A DNA stretch of 64,000 nt from Brucella gallinifaecis (GTDB lineage: Bacteria > Pseudomonadota > Alphaproteobacteria > Rhizobiales > Rhizobiaceae). The stretch covers positions 62,001-126,000 of the forward strand of contig NZ_ML636807.1 of the NCBI RefSeq assembly GCF_006476605.1, read 5' to 3'. Made by a program: the position numbers and the translations under genes. The notes beneath the pieces are model-generated. The model worked only from the letters and a program-made list of their open reading frames with translations. It searched no databases and was not told where the DNA came from. Below, one piece after another: positions 1 to 8,988 of the stretch (positions are counted from its first letter, which is position 1; every line of letters starts with the position of its first letter).

Positions 1-73
1 CCGCTGCCATGGCTGCAAGGGCTGTTCCCCATGCACCACCACCAAGCACGGCAATTTTAGCGCGCTCACTCAT
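1..73 (-). CDS. gpsA: Glycerol-3-phosphate dehydrogenase [NAD(P)+], N-terminal fragment
   Basis: Only the first 24 codons lie in the window; the gene runs off the left edge. The translation begins [20 protein letters not shown], the N-terminal Rossmann motif ([10 protein letters not shown]) of GpsA, which reduces dihydroxyacetone phosphate to sn-glycerol 3-phosphate for phospholipid synthesis. Its ATG overlaps the tsaD stop in an ATGA junction, so the two are probably translationally coupled. The family assignment rests on this motif and on the familiar tsaD-gpsA adjacency; the rest of the protein is not visible. Confidence 0.85.
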   Translation of the reverse strand, partial: MSERAKIAVLGGGAWGTALAAMAA

Positions 74-1149
74 GCTTTTGCTCCGCGTCGTCCGGTGCCG
101 AACATTGGTGCCGATTTTTCATCAAGCGGCCAACGTGAGCGTGGGGCAAGATCAAGCGGATCAGGACCTTTTATTGCAGCACGCTCCGCGCCTGCCCAGG
201 CGATCATTGCCGCATTGTCTGTGCACAGATCAAGCGGCGGAGCAATGAAGCTGAAACCATGCTTTCCACAAAGTTTTTCAAGCGAGCCCCGCAGGGTCTT
301 GTTGGCGGCAACCCCCCCTGCAACAATCAGCGAGGGCGTTGCACAATCCGGGAACTCCTGTTTGAAGCGTTCAAGCGAGCGTTTCACACGATCTGACAAA
401 GTGTCAGCCACCGCATCCTGAAACGATGCGCAAATGTCAGCGACATCCTGATCAGAAAGAGGAGCAAGCTCCGTTGCTGTCTGGCGCACAGCGGTCTTGA
501 GACCGGAAAAGGAGAAATCAAGCCGTGCTTCACCCTTAAGGGGTCGCGGCAATGGAAAACGCTTGCCATCGCCCTGCAATGCCATGCGCTCAACAGCTGG
601 ACCACCTGGATAAGGCAGACCGAGCAGCTTGGCAGTCTTGTCGAAAGCCTCACCCAATGCATCGTCAATTGTCGTGCCAAGGCGTTGATAATCACCAAGA
701 CCGCGCACAAGCACCATCTGTGTATGCCCACCCGAAACCAGCAGCAGCAGATAGGGAAACGGCAAATCATCGCTCAAGCGTGCAGTAAGCGCATGACCTT
801 CCAGATGATTGATCGCATAAAACGGCTTGTTTGCGGCCATTGCCATGGCCTTGGCGGTCATCAGCCCGACAATCAGTCCGCCGATCAGTCCGGGACCGGC
901 AGTTGCTGCAATCGCATCCATCTGATCAAGCTTGAGATCGGCATCTTTCAGCGCCTTTTCAACCAGCCGGTCAAGCGCCTCGACATGGGCACGCGCAGCG
1001 ATTTCAGGGACGACTCCACCGTAAGGTTCATGTTCAGCGATCTGGCTAAGCACAACATTGGACAAAATATGCCCTTTGCCGTTATCGTCGCGTTCGACGA
1101 TTGCCGCGGCTGTTTCGTCGCAACTTGTCTCTATTCCAAGAATGCGCAT
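70..1149 (-). CDS. tsaD: tRNA N6-adenosine threonylcarbamoyltransferase TsaD (Gcp/Kae1 family)
   Basis: TsaD transfers the threonylcarbamoyl group from threonylcarbamoyl-AMP to A37 of ANN-decoding tRNAs, together with TsaB and TsaE in the cytoplasm. The 359-residue product has the usual length. It shows the ASKHA-fold start GIETSCDET (residues 5-13) and the HLEGH metal-binding motif (residues 115-119); a later [10 protein letters not shown] segment is also typical. The stop overlaps the gpsA start by four bases. It is divergent from hemC across about 74 bp, which must hold both promoters. TsaB and TsaE are not encoded here. Confidence 0.96.
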   Translation of the reverse strand: MRILGIETSCDETAAAIVERDDNGKGHILSNVVLSQIAEHEPYGGVVPEIAARAHVEALDRLVEKALKDADLKLDQMDAIAATAGPGLIGGLIVGLMTAKAMAMAANKPFYAINHLEGHALTARLSDDLPFPYLLLLVSGGHTQMVLVRGLGDYQRLGTTIDDALGEAFDKTAKLLGLPYPGGPAVERMALQGDGKRFPLPRPLKGEARLDFSFSGLKTAVRQTATELAPLSDQDVADICASFQDAVADTLSDRVKRSLERFKQEFPDCATPSLIVAGGVAANKTLRGSLEKLCGKHGFSFIAPPLDLCTDNAAMIAWAGAERAAIKGPDPLDLAPRSRWPLDEKSAPMFGTGRRGAKA

Positions 1150-1223
1150 TTGCGGTTAGACCCTGCCTGTCTCATAACTCAAAGTAATATTTCCGGCAAA
1201 CCCGGTACCATGGACGGCGCGAT

Positions 1224-2168
1224 ATGCAAACAGCATCCTTGAAGATTGGCAGCTTGAAGATCGGCACACGGGGCAGCAAGCTCGCGCTCGCGCAGGCTTA
1301 TGAGACACGCTCCCGTCTGATTGCCGCCCACGGTTTCGATGAAGATACTATCGAAATCATTCCCATGTCGACGGCCGGAGATCGTATTCAGGACCGCCCG
1401 CTGTCGCAGATTGGCGGCAAGGGACTGTTTACCGAGGAGATCGAAGCAGCTCTGAAAGACGGCCGCATTGATCTGGCTGTGCATTCCACCAAGGATATGC
1501 CGACTGTTTTGCCGGAAGGTCTTCATCTTTCCACATTTCTTGAACGCGCTGATCCGCGCGATGCTTTTATTGGCCGTACAGCAAAGCGTTTTCTCGATCT
1601 GCCACAGGGTGCCACGGTCGGTTCATCCTCGTTGCGCCGTCAGGCAATGATCAAGCGCCTGCGTCCTGATCTTCAGGTGGTGATGTTTCGTGGCAATGTC
1701 CAGACGCGCCTGCGCAAGCTTGAAGAAGGTGAAGTCGATGGAACTTTCCTCGCCTGTGCCGGTCTGAATCGGCTTGATCTGGCGCATGTAATCACCGACC
1801 TGCTTGATCCGAAAATCTTTCTGCCAGCCCCCGGACAAGGAGCAATCGGCATTGAAAGCCGCATTGGTGACGAAAAAATTGATGCGCTTCTGAAACCTCT
1901 GGCGCATCGTGATACCCATATTGCACTGGCCTGCGAGCGTGCATTTCTTGCAACACTGGATGGCTCCTGCCGCACACCCATTGCCGCTCTTGCAATTGTT
2001 GATGGTGACAAGATTTCATTCCGTGGCATGATCCTGACGCCTGATGGTCGTGAGGCGCATGAGGTCATAGCACAAGGCTCTGCTTGCGATGCAGCAGAAC
2101 TTGGATCAGATGCTGCCAAACGTGTCCGTGCTAAAGCTGGAGCGGATTTTTTTACAAGCTGGGAATAA
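1224..2168 (+). CDS. hemC: Porphobilinogen deaminase (hydroxymethylbilane synthase)
   Basis: HemC joins four porphobilinogen molecules into hydroxymethylbilane, the linear tetrapyrrole precursor of heme and cobalamin. The 314-residue protein has the expected length. It carries [13 protein letters not shown] near the N terminus, GSSSLRRQA in the middle, and the dipyrromethane-cofactor cysteine in LDGSCRTP (about residue 249). ATG 1224 is the longest start; no strong Shine-Dalgarno is seen, and the protein could begin a few codons later. It heads a plus-strand run of hemC, hemD, the Mic60 homologue and a HemY-like gene. The last 11 bases, including the stop, are repeated 4 bp downstream. Confidence 0.96.
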   Translation: MQTASLKIGSLKIGTRGSKLALAQAYETRSRLIAAHGFDEDTIEIIPMSTAGDRIQDRPLSQIGGKGLFTEEIEAALKDGRIDLAVHSTKDMPTVLPEGLHLSTFLERADPRDAFIGRTAKRFLDLPQGATVGSSSLRRQAMIKRLRPDLQVVMFRGNVQTRLRKLEEGEVDGTFLACAGLNRLDLAHVITDLLDPKIFLPAPGQGAIGIESRIGDEKIDALLKPLAHRDTHIALACERAFLATLDGSCRTPIAALAIVDGDKISFRGMILTPDGREAHEVIAQGSACDAAELGSDAAKRVRAKAGADFFTSWE

Positions 2169-2183
2169 CCGGGCTGGGAATAA
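2158..2183 (+). repeat. 11-bp direct repeat duplicating the hemC stop region
   Basis: The sequence GCTGGGAATAA occurs at 2158-2168, where it ends hemC with TAA, and again at 2173-2183, just before the TTG start of hemD. The copies are 15 bp apart. The second copy also ends in TAA, in the same frame as the hemC stop, so it would act as a back-up stop. It looks like a small local duplication. Confidence 0.7.
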
Positions 2184-2185
2184 AA

Positions 2186-2920
2186 TTGACGAAAGAGCAC
2201 AAGGCAATAACCCGTGGCGCTGTTCTGATCACCAGACCGGAACAATCGGCACATGTCACAGCTGAAAAGCTTACAGCTCTTGGCTTTTCGCCGGTTTCTC
2301 TGCCAGTAAACCGCATGATTGCGCTTCCATTCAATATGCTTGGGACAGCAATCGACGCACTGATTATGACCAGCGCCAATGCATTGCGATATGTACCGGG
2401 TGAATATCTGGCAATGTTAAAGACAATACCCGTATTTGCAGTTGGCGAAGGCACAACACTGGCAGCGCAGGAAGCAGGCTTTAAAACAGTCATTGAGGGT
2501 GGTGGAGATGCAATGCGTCTGGCCGCGACAATTGCAAAACAATTGCCCAATCACGCCCGACTTTTATATCTCGCAGGCCAAGTGCGTCAGCCTGTATTTG
2601 AAGACAAGATGTCAGAAGCCGGATTCGCTATGGACATATGCAACGTCTATAATGTCGAGGAAATTGACTATTCAGCCAATGAAATCAAAGCCGCGCTTGA
2701 TAAAGGTCCATTTGTCGCGGTGCTGCTCTATTCGGCGGTCGCAGCGCAAATTTTCGTTGAGAAAATGCAGAAATTTAACGTGCAATTTGATGCAGAAACC
2801 CGGTTTTTCTGCATTTCCGAGCGCGTTGCCCGCCAATTACCCAAAATCTGGCAACGAAAAGCACTGATTGCCGATCATCCCGATGAAAGCGGTATTTTTC
2901 GTTTGTTTTCCAAACTTTGA
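2186..2920 (+). CDS. hemD: Uroporphyrinogen-III synthase
   Basis: HemD closes and inverts the D ring of hydroxymethylbilane to give uroporphyrinogen III. The 244-residue protein is divergent, as is usual for the family. It opens with VLITRPEQSAHVTAEKL, and a later segment around VLLYSAVAAQIFVEKM fits the second lobe. The chosen start is TTG at 2186, 17 bp after the hemC stop; no in-frame ATG lies near enough to replace it without losing the conserved first strand. Position directly after hemC supports the call. The codon usage is slightly more A+T-rich than hemC. Confidence 0.9.
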   Translation: MTKEHKAITRGAVLITRPEQSAHVTAEKLTALGFSPVSLPVNRMIALPFNMLGTAIDALIMTSANALRYVPGEYLAMLKTIPVFAVGEGTTLAAQEAGFKTVIEGGGDAMRLAATIAKQLPNHARLLYLAGQVRQPVFEDKMSEAGFAMDICNVYNVEEIDYSANEIKAALDKGPFVAVLLYSAVAAQIFVEKMQKFNVQFDAETRFFCISERVARQLPKIWQRKALIADHPDESGIFRLFSKL

Positions 2921-2975
2921 CTCTTTTCCACGCAACCTTCCTTCATCTGGTGATTTTATCTGATAAACTCTCAAA

Positions 2976-3076
2976 CATGTCGCGCAAAAGCGGGAACCGG
3001 TTTTGGGCGACACGCGTAAAACAAAAAATCAAAGCGTGTTATTTGAATATGATTCACTTGAATCAAAACGCGCTCT
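2976..3076. repeat. Bru-RS/RIME-like intergenic palindromic repeat, copy A
   Basis: A composite of two imperfect palindromes of about 100 bp. The left half reads CATGTCGCGCAAAAGCGGGA, then AACCGG and a returning arm near GGGCGACACG. The right half contains two GANTC sites (GATTC and GAATC) and ends in CGCGCTCT. The same units recur at eight or more places in this window. It lies between hemD and the Mic60 gene, inside a probable transcription unit, so it would form an RNA hairpin there. Confidence 0.75.
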
Positions 3077-3106
3077 GGAAACATTATTTGCACTCCGAGA
3101 GGACCC

Positions 3107-4396
3107 ATGGCGAAATCCGGCACTCCGCGACATTCCAAACCGGCCCAGAAGCCAGTTACGATCAATCTCGATCCGTCCAATGTGAAACGCGTAGACGAGG
3201 CAGAAGCGCCCAAGGCAGAACCTGTCGGTGATTTTCAGAAGAAAATAGAGCAAAAATCTGAAGCCAAAGTCGAAAAGCCTCCCTTTACGGCTGGCGTCAA
3301 GCCAGAAGCGCCCCGTGCTGGTGCTTCGACATCTGCATCCACTGCAGCTGCCCCTGTGCAAAAATCGGGCTCAGCTGGCTCATATCTGCTGGCAGGTGTC
3401 GCAGGTGGTGTCATTGCACTGGCTGGCCTGTTTGCGCTGCAATGGGGCAATGTGGTGCCTTCAGCTGGATCGCGAGTGAGCGCCGAACAGCTTGCCCATC
3501 TGCAACAGCAAATTGCAGAATTGCGCTCTAATCCAGCCCCCGCACCGCTGGATGAGAGCAGCAAGGCCCAGCTTGCAAACTTGCAGAAAAATGTTGAGGC
3601 AGCCGAAATCAAGGCGGAAGCCGTAGCGTCAGGTTTTTCGGAAATTCAGCAACAATTTGCATCCCTGCCAAAGGCAGATTCTGCTCCGATTGATGTTTCG
3701 GCTTTAACTGAACGTCTGACATCGCTTGAACAACAATTGAAGAATGCAGCCGATCAGGCTGATCAGGCAGCAAGCCATGTGACAGATAACAGCACTACAA
3801 TCACCGACCTTCAGCAAAAGCTGGCTGTGCTTGATGACAAGCTGCGTGAGACATCACGCCAGCCTGATGCATCAAAGCTGATTGCTGCCAATGCCCTGAA
3901 GACGGCTATTGATCGTGGCGGTTCGTTCAAGGCGGAACTCGATACTTACACCTCGGTTGCGCCACAGGATAAATCCGTTGAGAAACTGGAAACCTTTGCA
4001 CATACAGGCGTTCCGACCATTGCCGATCTCAATGCATGGTTTGGTCCCGTCGCCAACAAGATGATTGCCACAGAAAACAAGCTTCCAGCCGATGCAGGTG
4101 TCTGGGATCAATTAATGGCAAGTGCCAAAGGACTTGTCAGCGTTCGTCCTGTTGCGGGTAATGTCAGCGGAACCGGGATCGGTCCGATAACTGCACGTAT
4201 GGAAGCTGCCCTTCATGCAGGCGATCTGGAACGTGCACTTTCCGAATGGGAGCAATTGCCTCCTGATGCCAAGGCTGTTTCAGAAGAATTTATCGGCCAG
4301 ATGATAGCCCGACGCGATGCGGACGCCCTCATCCAGCGTGTGATCGCTGAAAGCATCAAGCCAAAAGCTGCAACAAACGCCACGGCGCCAAACTAA
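3107..4396 (+). CDS. Mic60/mitofilin-family inner-membrane protein (COG4223)
   Basis: The 429-residue protein begins with a charged, Pro/Ala-rich cytoplasmic tail. One transmembrane helix follows at about residues 92-114, then a long Gln/Ala/Glu-rich coiled coil (about 125-255), and a C-terminal helical domain of the mitofilin type. This is the layout of bacterial Mic60, the ancestor of the mitochondrial MICOS subunit, which shapes inner membranes in alphaproteobacteria. ATG 3107 follows GAGAGGACCC, a usable ribosome site. It lies between hemD and a HemY-like gene, the usual alphaproteobacterial context. The function is inferred from family and synteny; the sequence itself shows only the architecture. 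Confidence 0.85.
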   Translation: MAKSGTPRHSKPAQKPVTINLDPSNVKRVDEAEAPKAEPVGDFQKKIEQKSEAKVEKPPFTAGVKPEAPRAGASTSASTAAAPVQKSGSAGSYLLAGVAGGVIALAGLFALQWGNVVPSAGSRVSAEQLAHLQQQIAELRSNPAPAPLDESSKAQLANLQKNVEAAEIKAEAVASGFSEIQQQFASLPKADSAPIDVSALTERLTSLEQQLKNAADQADQAASHVTDNSTTITDLQQKLAVLDDKLRETSRQPDASKLIAANALKTAIDRGGSFKAELDTYTSVAPQDKSVEKLETFAHTGVPTIADLNAWFGPVANKMIATENKLPADAGVWDQLMASAKGLVSVRPVAGNVSGTGIGPITARMEAALHAGDLERALSEWEQLPPDAKAVSEEFIGQMIARRDADALIQRVIAESIKPKAATNATAPN

Positions 4397-4406
4397 GGAG
4401 GCGTCC

Positions 4407-6068
4407 ATGCTGCGTGTGATATTTTACTTTGCTGTTGTCGTTATATTGGGGGTTGGCTTTTCCTGGCTTGCAGACCGTCCGGGGGAAATTGATGTAACCT
4501 TTGCCGGCAATCACTATAATGTTCCGCTTATCACTGCTGCTGCAGGTGTGGTGGCAATCATTGTTGCAATATTGATCCTCTGGTGGATCATCAAAAGTGC
4601 CGTTCAATCGCCCTATACGTTGCGCCGTCATTTCCGCGCCCGTAAGCGCGACCGGGGTTATCAATCCCTTTCGACCGGTCTGATTGCGGCTGGAGCTGGC
4701 GACGCACAAGCCGCACGCCGCATGGCAAAACAGGCAGGCACATTGCTCGATCCCGATCTTGAGCCAATGATCAAATTGCTCGAAGTTCAGACCGCTATGC
4801 TTGAAGGCCGCTCGGACGATGCACGCAAGGCGTTTGAGGCAATGGTGGAAGACCCGGAAACCAGACTTCTGGGCCTGCGCGGTCTTTATATCGAAGCCCA
4901 GCGCATGGGTGCACGCGAAGCAGCCCATCACTATGCGGCAGAAGCAGCAAAACAGGCACCACAACTGGAATGGGCATCCTCTGCCGTTATGGGACAGCTT
5001 TGTTCTGAAGGGGATTGGGATGCGGCTCTGAAACTCGTTGATGCCCGCAAACAGGCGCGCTCGCATGGCAAGGATATTGTAAAGAAAGAACGCGCAGCCC
5101 TTCTGACTGCCAAAGCGATGGCGACACTTGATGTCGATCATGCAAATGCAAAGGCAATTGCGCTTGAAGCCAACAAGCTTGCGCCTGATCTGGTGCCCGC
5201 TTCTGTTGTGGCTGCACGCGCCCTTTTTGCCGATGGCGCAATACGCAAAGCATCAAAAATCCTTGAAGCTGCCTGGAAACGCACGCCGCACCCGGATATT
5301 GCTTCAGCCTATATTTATGGTCGTGCAGGCGACAGCGTTCACGATCGCCTGAAGCGTGCAAAACATCTGGTGACACTCCGGCCCAACAACGCGGAAGGCA
5401 GCCTGGCTCTGGCACGGGCCGCCTATGAAGCTGGCGATTATCGTCTGGCGCGAGAGAATGCAGAAAAAGTGATGCGCGGCTCGCCACGCGAGAGCGCATA
5501 TCTGCTTCTTGCTGACATTGAAGAAGCAGAAACCGGCGATCAGGGCAAGGTGCGCCAGTGGCTTGCACAGGCAGTGAAAGCGCCACGCGATCCAGCCTGG
5601 ACTGCAGACGGCTATGTATCTGAACAATGGTCGCCCGTCTCTCCGGTAACAGGCCGCCTGAACAGCTTTGAATGGAAGGTTCCCGTTGAGCAGCTTTCAC
5701 CGGTGATTGAGGTGGAAAAGCCGGAAATTGCCCCCCAAAGCGCCACCCAGAATAGCGGGGCTGATCAGGAAGCTGTTGCAGACAAAAATGCAATCGTTCC
5801 AGCCGAAAAAGCCCAGTCTGAACCGAAATTCGATAATGTCATCGAAGCGGAAGTGCTTTCGCCTGAAACGAAACCTGCCGGGGAAACACCCGTTTCCACA
5901 AAACCTGAAATCAGGCAGGTCGAAACACCTCCCATTATCGATGCAGCAGAACCCGACGCGGAAGACAATCAAAAACAGCGTAAAGCCCACATCATCGTTG
6001 ATGACCCCGGTGTCGATGAACAAAAGGCAGCCCAGAATAGCCAGAACAATGGTTTGCGCTTTTTCTGA
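4407..6068 (+). CDS. HemY-like tetratricopeptide inner-membrane protein
   Basis: The 553-residue protein has two N-terminal transmembrane helices (about residues 2-20 and 42-64), as in the HemY N-terminal domain. A long alpha-helical repeat region of TPR type follows (about 80-390), then a low-complexity acidic/Pro-rich tail (about 430-545). A strong AAGGAGG lies nine bases before ATG 4407, only 10 bp after the Mic60 stop, so the two are surely co-transcribed. HemY proteins sit in the membrane with heme-synthesis genes, but their biochemical role is not firmly known. The name here is not protoporphyrinogen oxidase, which is also called HemY in Gram-positives. Confidence 0.85.
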   Translation: MLRVIFYFAVVVILGVGFSWLADRPGEIDVTFAGNHYNVPLITAAAGVVAIIVAILILWWIIKSAVQSPYTLRRHFRARKRDRGYQSLSTGLIAAGAGDAQAARRMAKQAGTLLDPDLEPMIKLLEVQTAMLEGRSDDARKAFEAMVEDPETRLLGLRGLYIEAQRMGAREAAHHYAAEAAKQAPQLEWASSAVMGQLCSEGDWDAALKLVDARKQARSHGKDIVKKERAALLTAKAMATLDVDHANAKAIALEANKLAPDLVPASVVAARALFADGAIRKASKILEAAWKRTPHPDIASAYIYGRAGDSVHDRLKRAKHLVTLRPNNAEGSLALARAAYEAGDYRLARENAEKVMRGSPRESAYLLLADIEEAETGDQGKVRQWLAQAVKAPRDPAWTADGYVSEQWSPVSPVTGRLNSFEWKVPVEQLSPVIEVEKPEIAPQSATQNSGADQEAVADKNAIVPAEKAQSEPKFDNVIEAEVLSPETKPAGETPVSTKPEIRQVETPPIIDAAEPDAEDNQKQRKAHIIVDDPGVDEQKAAQNSQNNGLRFF

Positions 6069-6093
6069 GCCATAATTGTTGCCGAAAGACCAC

Positions 6094-6131
6094 GGCTTGC
6101 CCGCCTTACACTGTTAAAAGGCGGACAAGCC
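6094..6131 (+). terminator. Long hairpin downstream of the hem cluster
   Basis: Arms GGCTTGCCCGCCTT and AAGGCGGACAAGCC pair over 14 bp with one mismatch around a 10-base loop. Only a weak T tract (GTTT) follows. It begins 26 bp after the HemY-like stop and may stabilise the 3' end or act with the next hairpin. Confidence 0.55.
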
Positions 6132-6189
6132 CGTTTACTGCCTTGTCTCCTGTTTTCATCTTGCTAGTTTTAGACCTGTTAAAAAGAAC

Positions 6190-6213
6190 AGACCGCATGG
6201 TCTTTTTATTTTT
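6190..6213 (+). terminator. Rho-independent terminator before the TerB gene
   Basis: Stem AGACC, loop GCAT, stem GGTCT (6190-6203) is followed at once by TTTTATTTTT. It ends the hemC-hemY transcript about 120 bp after the last stop, yet only 18 bp before the next start codon. If it works, the TerB gene must start transcription within or just before this hairpin. Confidence 0.6.
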
Positions 6214-6231
6214 GGGACTTGGCGAGGATAA

Positions 6232-6723
6232 ATGTTCGACCGGTTATTGGATTTTCTGAAAGAATTACCCGGCAATAGTTTGCGCGAAGGTTTACGTGAA
6301 CGAGGCGAAAAATTCTCTGATGATGATCCACGACTGGCTGCCGCAGCATTGATGTTTCACATCATGGATGCCGATGGTGATGCGCGGGAGGATGAGCGTG
6401 CCAGGCTTTCCACCATGCTTGCACAAAAATATGACCTTAAAGGCGACGCCCTCAAACAACTCATTCATGCTGCGCAAAAGGCCGATCAGGAATCCATCAG
6501 TCTTTCGGATTTCACCTCTGTTCTCAAACGACATCTGGATTATCCGGCACGCCTCGAATTCATCGCGCTGATGTGGGACATCGTTTACGCTGACGGCATT
6601 GCCAACGAAGTTGAGGTTGATGTGATGTGGCGCGTCGCCGATCTTATCGGCATAAGGCCCGAAGATCGGGACCAGATCGAAGCGCGTGTTCAAGCTGGAA
6701 ACACCGCTGCACCTAAGACTTGA
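6232..6723 (+). CDS. TerB-like (tellurite-resistance domain) protein
   Basis: The 163-residue all-helical protein resembles the COG4103 branch of the TerB family. It contains the repeated acidic pattern MDADGDAREDE (about residues 45-55) and YADGIANEVEVD (about 122-133), the two Asp-rich metal-binding turns of TerB folds. ATG 6232 follows GCGAGGATAA. No other ter genes are nearby, so a role in tellurite resistance should not be assumed; single TerB proteins of this type are common in rhizobia and their function is unknown. Confidence 0.8.
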   Translation: MFDRLLDFLKELPGNSLREGLRERGEKFSDDDPRLAAAALMFHIMDADGDAREDERARLSTMLAQKYDLKGDALKQLIHAAQKADQESISLSDFTSVLKRHLDYPARLEFIALMWDIVYADGIANEVEVDVMWRVADLIGIRPEDRDQIEARVQAGNTAAPKT

Positions 6724-6733
6724 TCAAGCAGCT

Positions 6734-6836
6734 AAAGCACATCCCGAAAAGGGCGAAGCGTCTTTCGGTACAAGATGCGCGTAAAAACAAATGGATAGAG
6801 CATATCCACTGACACAATCAAATCAGGAAATGCTCT
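6734..6836. repeat. Bru-RS/RIME-like repeat, degenerate copy B
   Basis: Contains AAAGCACATCCCGAAAAG, GATGCGCGTAAAAACAAATG and a second palindrome AGAGCATA...AAATGCTCT (6797-6836), the two-part layout of the other copies but more diverged. It separates convergent genes and reaches to within two bases of the MFS stop codon. Confidence 0.65.
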
Positions 6837-6837
6837 A

Positions 6838-8079
6838 TCAGGTCCGCCCCTGTAAATTACGCGCTTTGCGTAATTGCGGGAACATGGCAGCCCATGCCAC
6901 GGCAACAGCAACAGAACCTATTCCGCCGATAACAACAGCTGGCACCGCGCCAATCGCTGCGGCCATAATGCCGGCACGGAATTCACCAAGCTCGTTTGAT
7001 GCACCGACAAACACCATATTAACGGCATTCACGCGACCGCGAACGTGATCCGGCGTCCAGAGCTGCATCAATGTTTCACGAATATAGACGCTGATCATAT
7101 CGGCAGCCCCTGCTAAGGCCAACGCGATAATCGATAGCCATACCAGTGTCGAGACACCAAAAATAATATTGAAAACGCCAAATAAAGCCACGAACACAAA
7201 CATCACCCGACCTGCATGATCGCGAATTGGATGTCCCGCCAGCCAAATGGCAGTGAGAACAGCGCCTATCCCCGGCGCAGATCGTAAAAGCCCAAGTCCC
7301 CATGGCCCAAGTTCCAGAATATCGCGGGCATATATTGGCAAAAGTGCCACCGTGCCACCAAGCAGAACGGCAAAAAGATCGAGCGAGATGGCACCCAGAA
7401 CGATTTTCTCTTTCCAGATATAACGAAAACCGGCCAGCATAGAGGTAAGAGAGCGTTCTTCCAGTGTCGTATGCTGTTTTGGCTTGGGAATAGAGAAAAT
7501 CAGGAATGATCCTGCAATCAGAAAGACAGTCGCCACACCATAAGCAGCAAGATGCGAAATACCGTAGAGCAGTCCGCCTGCAACCGGGCCAACAATCGTT
7601 GCCACCTGCCATGCTGAAGAGTTCCACGAAACTGCATTGGCAAAATCTTCCGTTGGAACAAGGTTCACCACCAAAGACGCAGAAGACGGTCCAAGAAAAG
7701 CACGGGCAATGCCAAAGACCAGCAAAGCTGCAAACACAATGACAGGCTCAAACTCTCCGAACAAAGTGAGCAGAAGAAGAAATGCCGTCACGGCTGCTTC
7801 AAGTATCAGTGACAACCCCATGACAAGACGCCGCCCAAAGCGGTCGGCTGCGGCGCCTGTAAAAAGCACCAGAACAAGCGCAGGCAGAAACTGAACAAGC
7901 CCAACCATGCCAAGATTGAATGCGTCACGGGTCTGGTCATAAATTTGCCAGCCAACAGCCACGCTCACGATCTGAACGGCAAAGGCGCTCAGAAAGCGTG
8001 AAGCCCAGTATTTCTTGAAGGATCTATGACGGAATGCGGCATAGCGATCCGCGTGCGTGGCATCAGTGCTGGAGGACAT
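6838..8079 (-). CDS. MFS transporter, EntS/YfiS-like
   Basis: A 413-residue polytopic protein with about 12 hydrophobic segments. The cytoplasmic loop ADRFGRRLVMG after the second helix is the MFS signature, and the N-terminal RHRSFKKYWASRFLSAFAVQ is typical of the MFS_3 group that includes the enterobactin exporter EntS. A central loop with PKPKQHTTLEERS separates the two six-helix halves. No siderophore or drug-resistance genes flank it, so the substrate is unknown. It is convergent with the TerB gene across repeat B. Confidence 0.88.
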   Translation of the reverse strand: MSSSTDATHADRYAAFRHRSFKKYWASRFLSAFAVQIVSVAVGWQIYDQTRDAFNLGMVGLVQFLPALVLVLFTGAAADRFGRRLVMGLSLILEAAVTAFLLLLTLFGEFEPVIVFAALLVFGIARAFLGPSSASLVVNLVPTEDFANAVSWNSSAWQVATIVGPVAGGLLYGISHLAAYGVATVFLIAGSFLIFSIPKPKQHTTLEERSLTSMLAGFRYIWKEKIVLGAISLDLFAVLLGGTVALLPIYARDILELGPWGLGLLRSAPGIGAVLTAIWLAGHPIRDHAGRVMFVFVALFGVFNIIFGVSTLVWLSIIALALAGAADMISVYIRETLMQLWTPDHVRGRVNAVNMVFVGASNELGEFRAGIMAAAIGAVPAVVIGGIGSVAVAVAWAAMFPQLRKARNLQGRT

Positions 8080-8105
8080 TGCTCAGAACATCTGTGAAAG
8101 GAAGT

Positions 8106-8150
8106 TAGGGTCAGGACCCCAGGATCAGGGCCAGGTTCCTTCTATAACAA
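8106..8150. repeat. Fragment sharing 14 bp with the MITE terminal repeat
   Basis: TAGGGTCAGGACCC at 8106-8119 is identical to 31744-31757 in the MITE-like element. It is followed by a degenerate echo, AGGATCAGGGCCAGG, and is bracketed by AAGGAA and TTCCTT. It could be a relic of the same element or simply a shared hairpin. It lies between the MFS start and the aquaporin terminator. Confidence 0.4.
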
Positions 8151-8248
8151 CTTCTTGCCGGCAATGGTCACTTTTCTTAAAGAAAAATATTATTTGAATG
8201 AAACGGACAGGAAAGCGGATACTTGATCTAAAATACTGATCTAAAATA

Positions 8249-8275
8249 AAAAAGACCGGTACAACCGGCCTTTTT
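8249..8275 (-). terminator. Terminator of the aquaporin gene
   Basis: AAAAAGACCGG and CCGGCCTTTTT pair with one mismatch around a five-base loop. On the minus strand the stem ends in a T run, 27 bp past the aquaporin stop. A direct repeat TGATCTAAAAT (8224-8234 and 8237-8247) abuts it. Confidence 0.8.
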
Positions 8276-8301
8276 CAAGAATATATAATTTCTTTATCTG
8301 A

Positions 8302-8988
8302 TCAGTCTTTACCGAGCAGACCTTTCCAGATGATTGCGCCAATGGCTGCACCAACCAGTGGGGCCACCCAGAACAACCATAGCTGACCAAGCGCTCCTGT
8401 TTCTGCAAACAGGGCCGCAGCAGAAGAACGGGCCGGGTTAACCGATGTGTTGCTGATCGGAATCGATACCAGATGGATCAAAGTCAACGACAGGCCTATC
8501 GCAATAGGTGCAAAACCACCTGGCACGGCTGATGATGTCGAACCGAGAATGATGATAATGAAGAACGCTGTAAGCACAGCTTCTGCAATCAGGGCCGAGG
8601 TGAGACTGTATCCGCCAGGTGACAATTCACCATAACCATTGGATGCAAAGCCGCCGACTGTAAAACCGGCCTTTCCCGTCGCAATCAGATAAAGAATACC
8701 TGCAGCAACAGCGCCACCCAGCACCTGCGCAATCCAGTATGGAATGAGATCTTTTGCCGGAAAGCGACCGGCAACCAGAAGACCAAGTGAGACGGCAGGA
8801 TTGAAATGACCGCCCGAAATTCCACCCACAGCATAGGCCATAGTCAGAACAGTTAAACCAAAAGCAAGAGCCACACCGGCAAAACCGATACCAAGTTCAG
8901 GATATGCAGCGGCAAAGATGGCGCTACCGCAACCACCAAAAACAAGCCAAAATGTTCCGAAAAACTCCGCAGACAACTTATTCAACAT
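8302..8988 (-). CDS. aqpZ: Aquaporin Z (water channel)
   Basis: The 228-residue protein has six hydrophobic helices and both NPA boxes, HFNPAVS (residues 62-68) and VNPARS (near 185), that line the pore of aquaporins. The length and the [17 protein letters not shown] start match AqpZ/AqpX of Brucella and E. coli. It lets water cross the inner membrane during osmotic change. AGGAATTCC just upstream of ATG 8988 gives a ribosome site (GGAGGAATT). It stands alone with its own terminator and a long A+T-rich upstream region. Confidence 0.96.
   Translation of the reverse strand: MLNKLSAEFFGTFWLVFGGCGSAIFAAAYPELGIGFAGVALAFGLTVLTMAYAVGGISGGHFNPAVSLGLLVAGRFPAKDLIPYWIAQVLGGAVAAGILYLIATGKAGFTVGGFASNGYGELSPGGYSLTSALIAEAVLTAFFIIIILGSTSSAVPGGFAPIAIGLSLTLIHLVSIPISNTSVNPARSSAAALFAETGALGQLWLFWVAPLVGAAIGAIIWKGLLGKD

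Noticed and set aside
4356-5141. 261-codon minus-strand frame under the HemY-like gene
   Set aside because: Shadow of the TPR protein; Cys/Phe-rich random-like composition.
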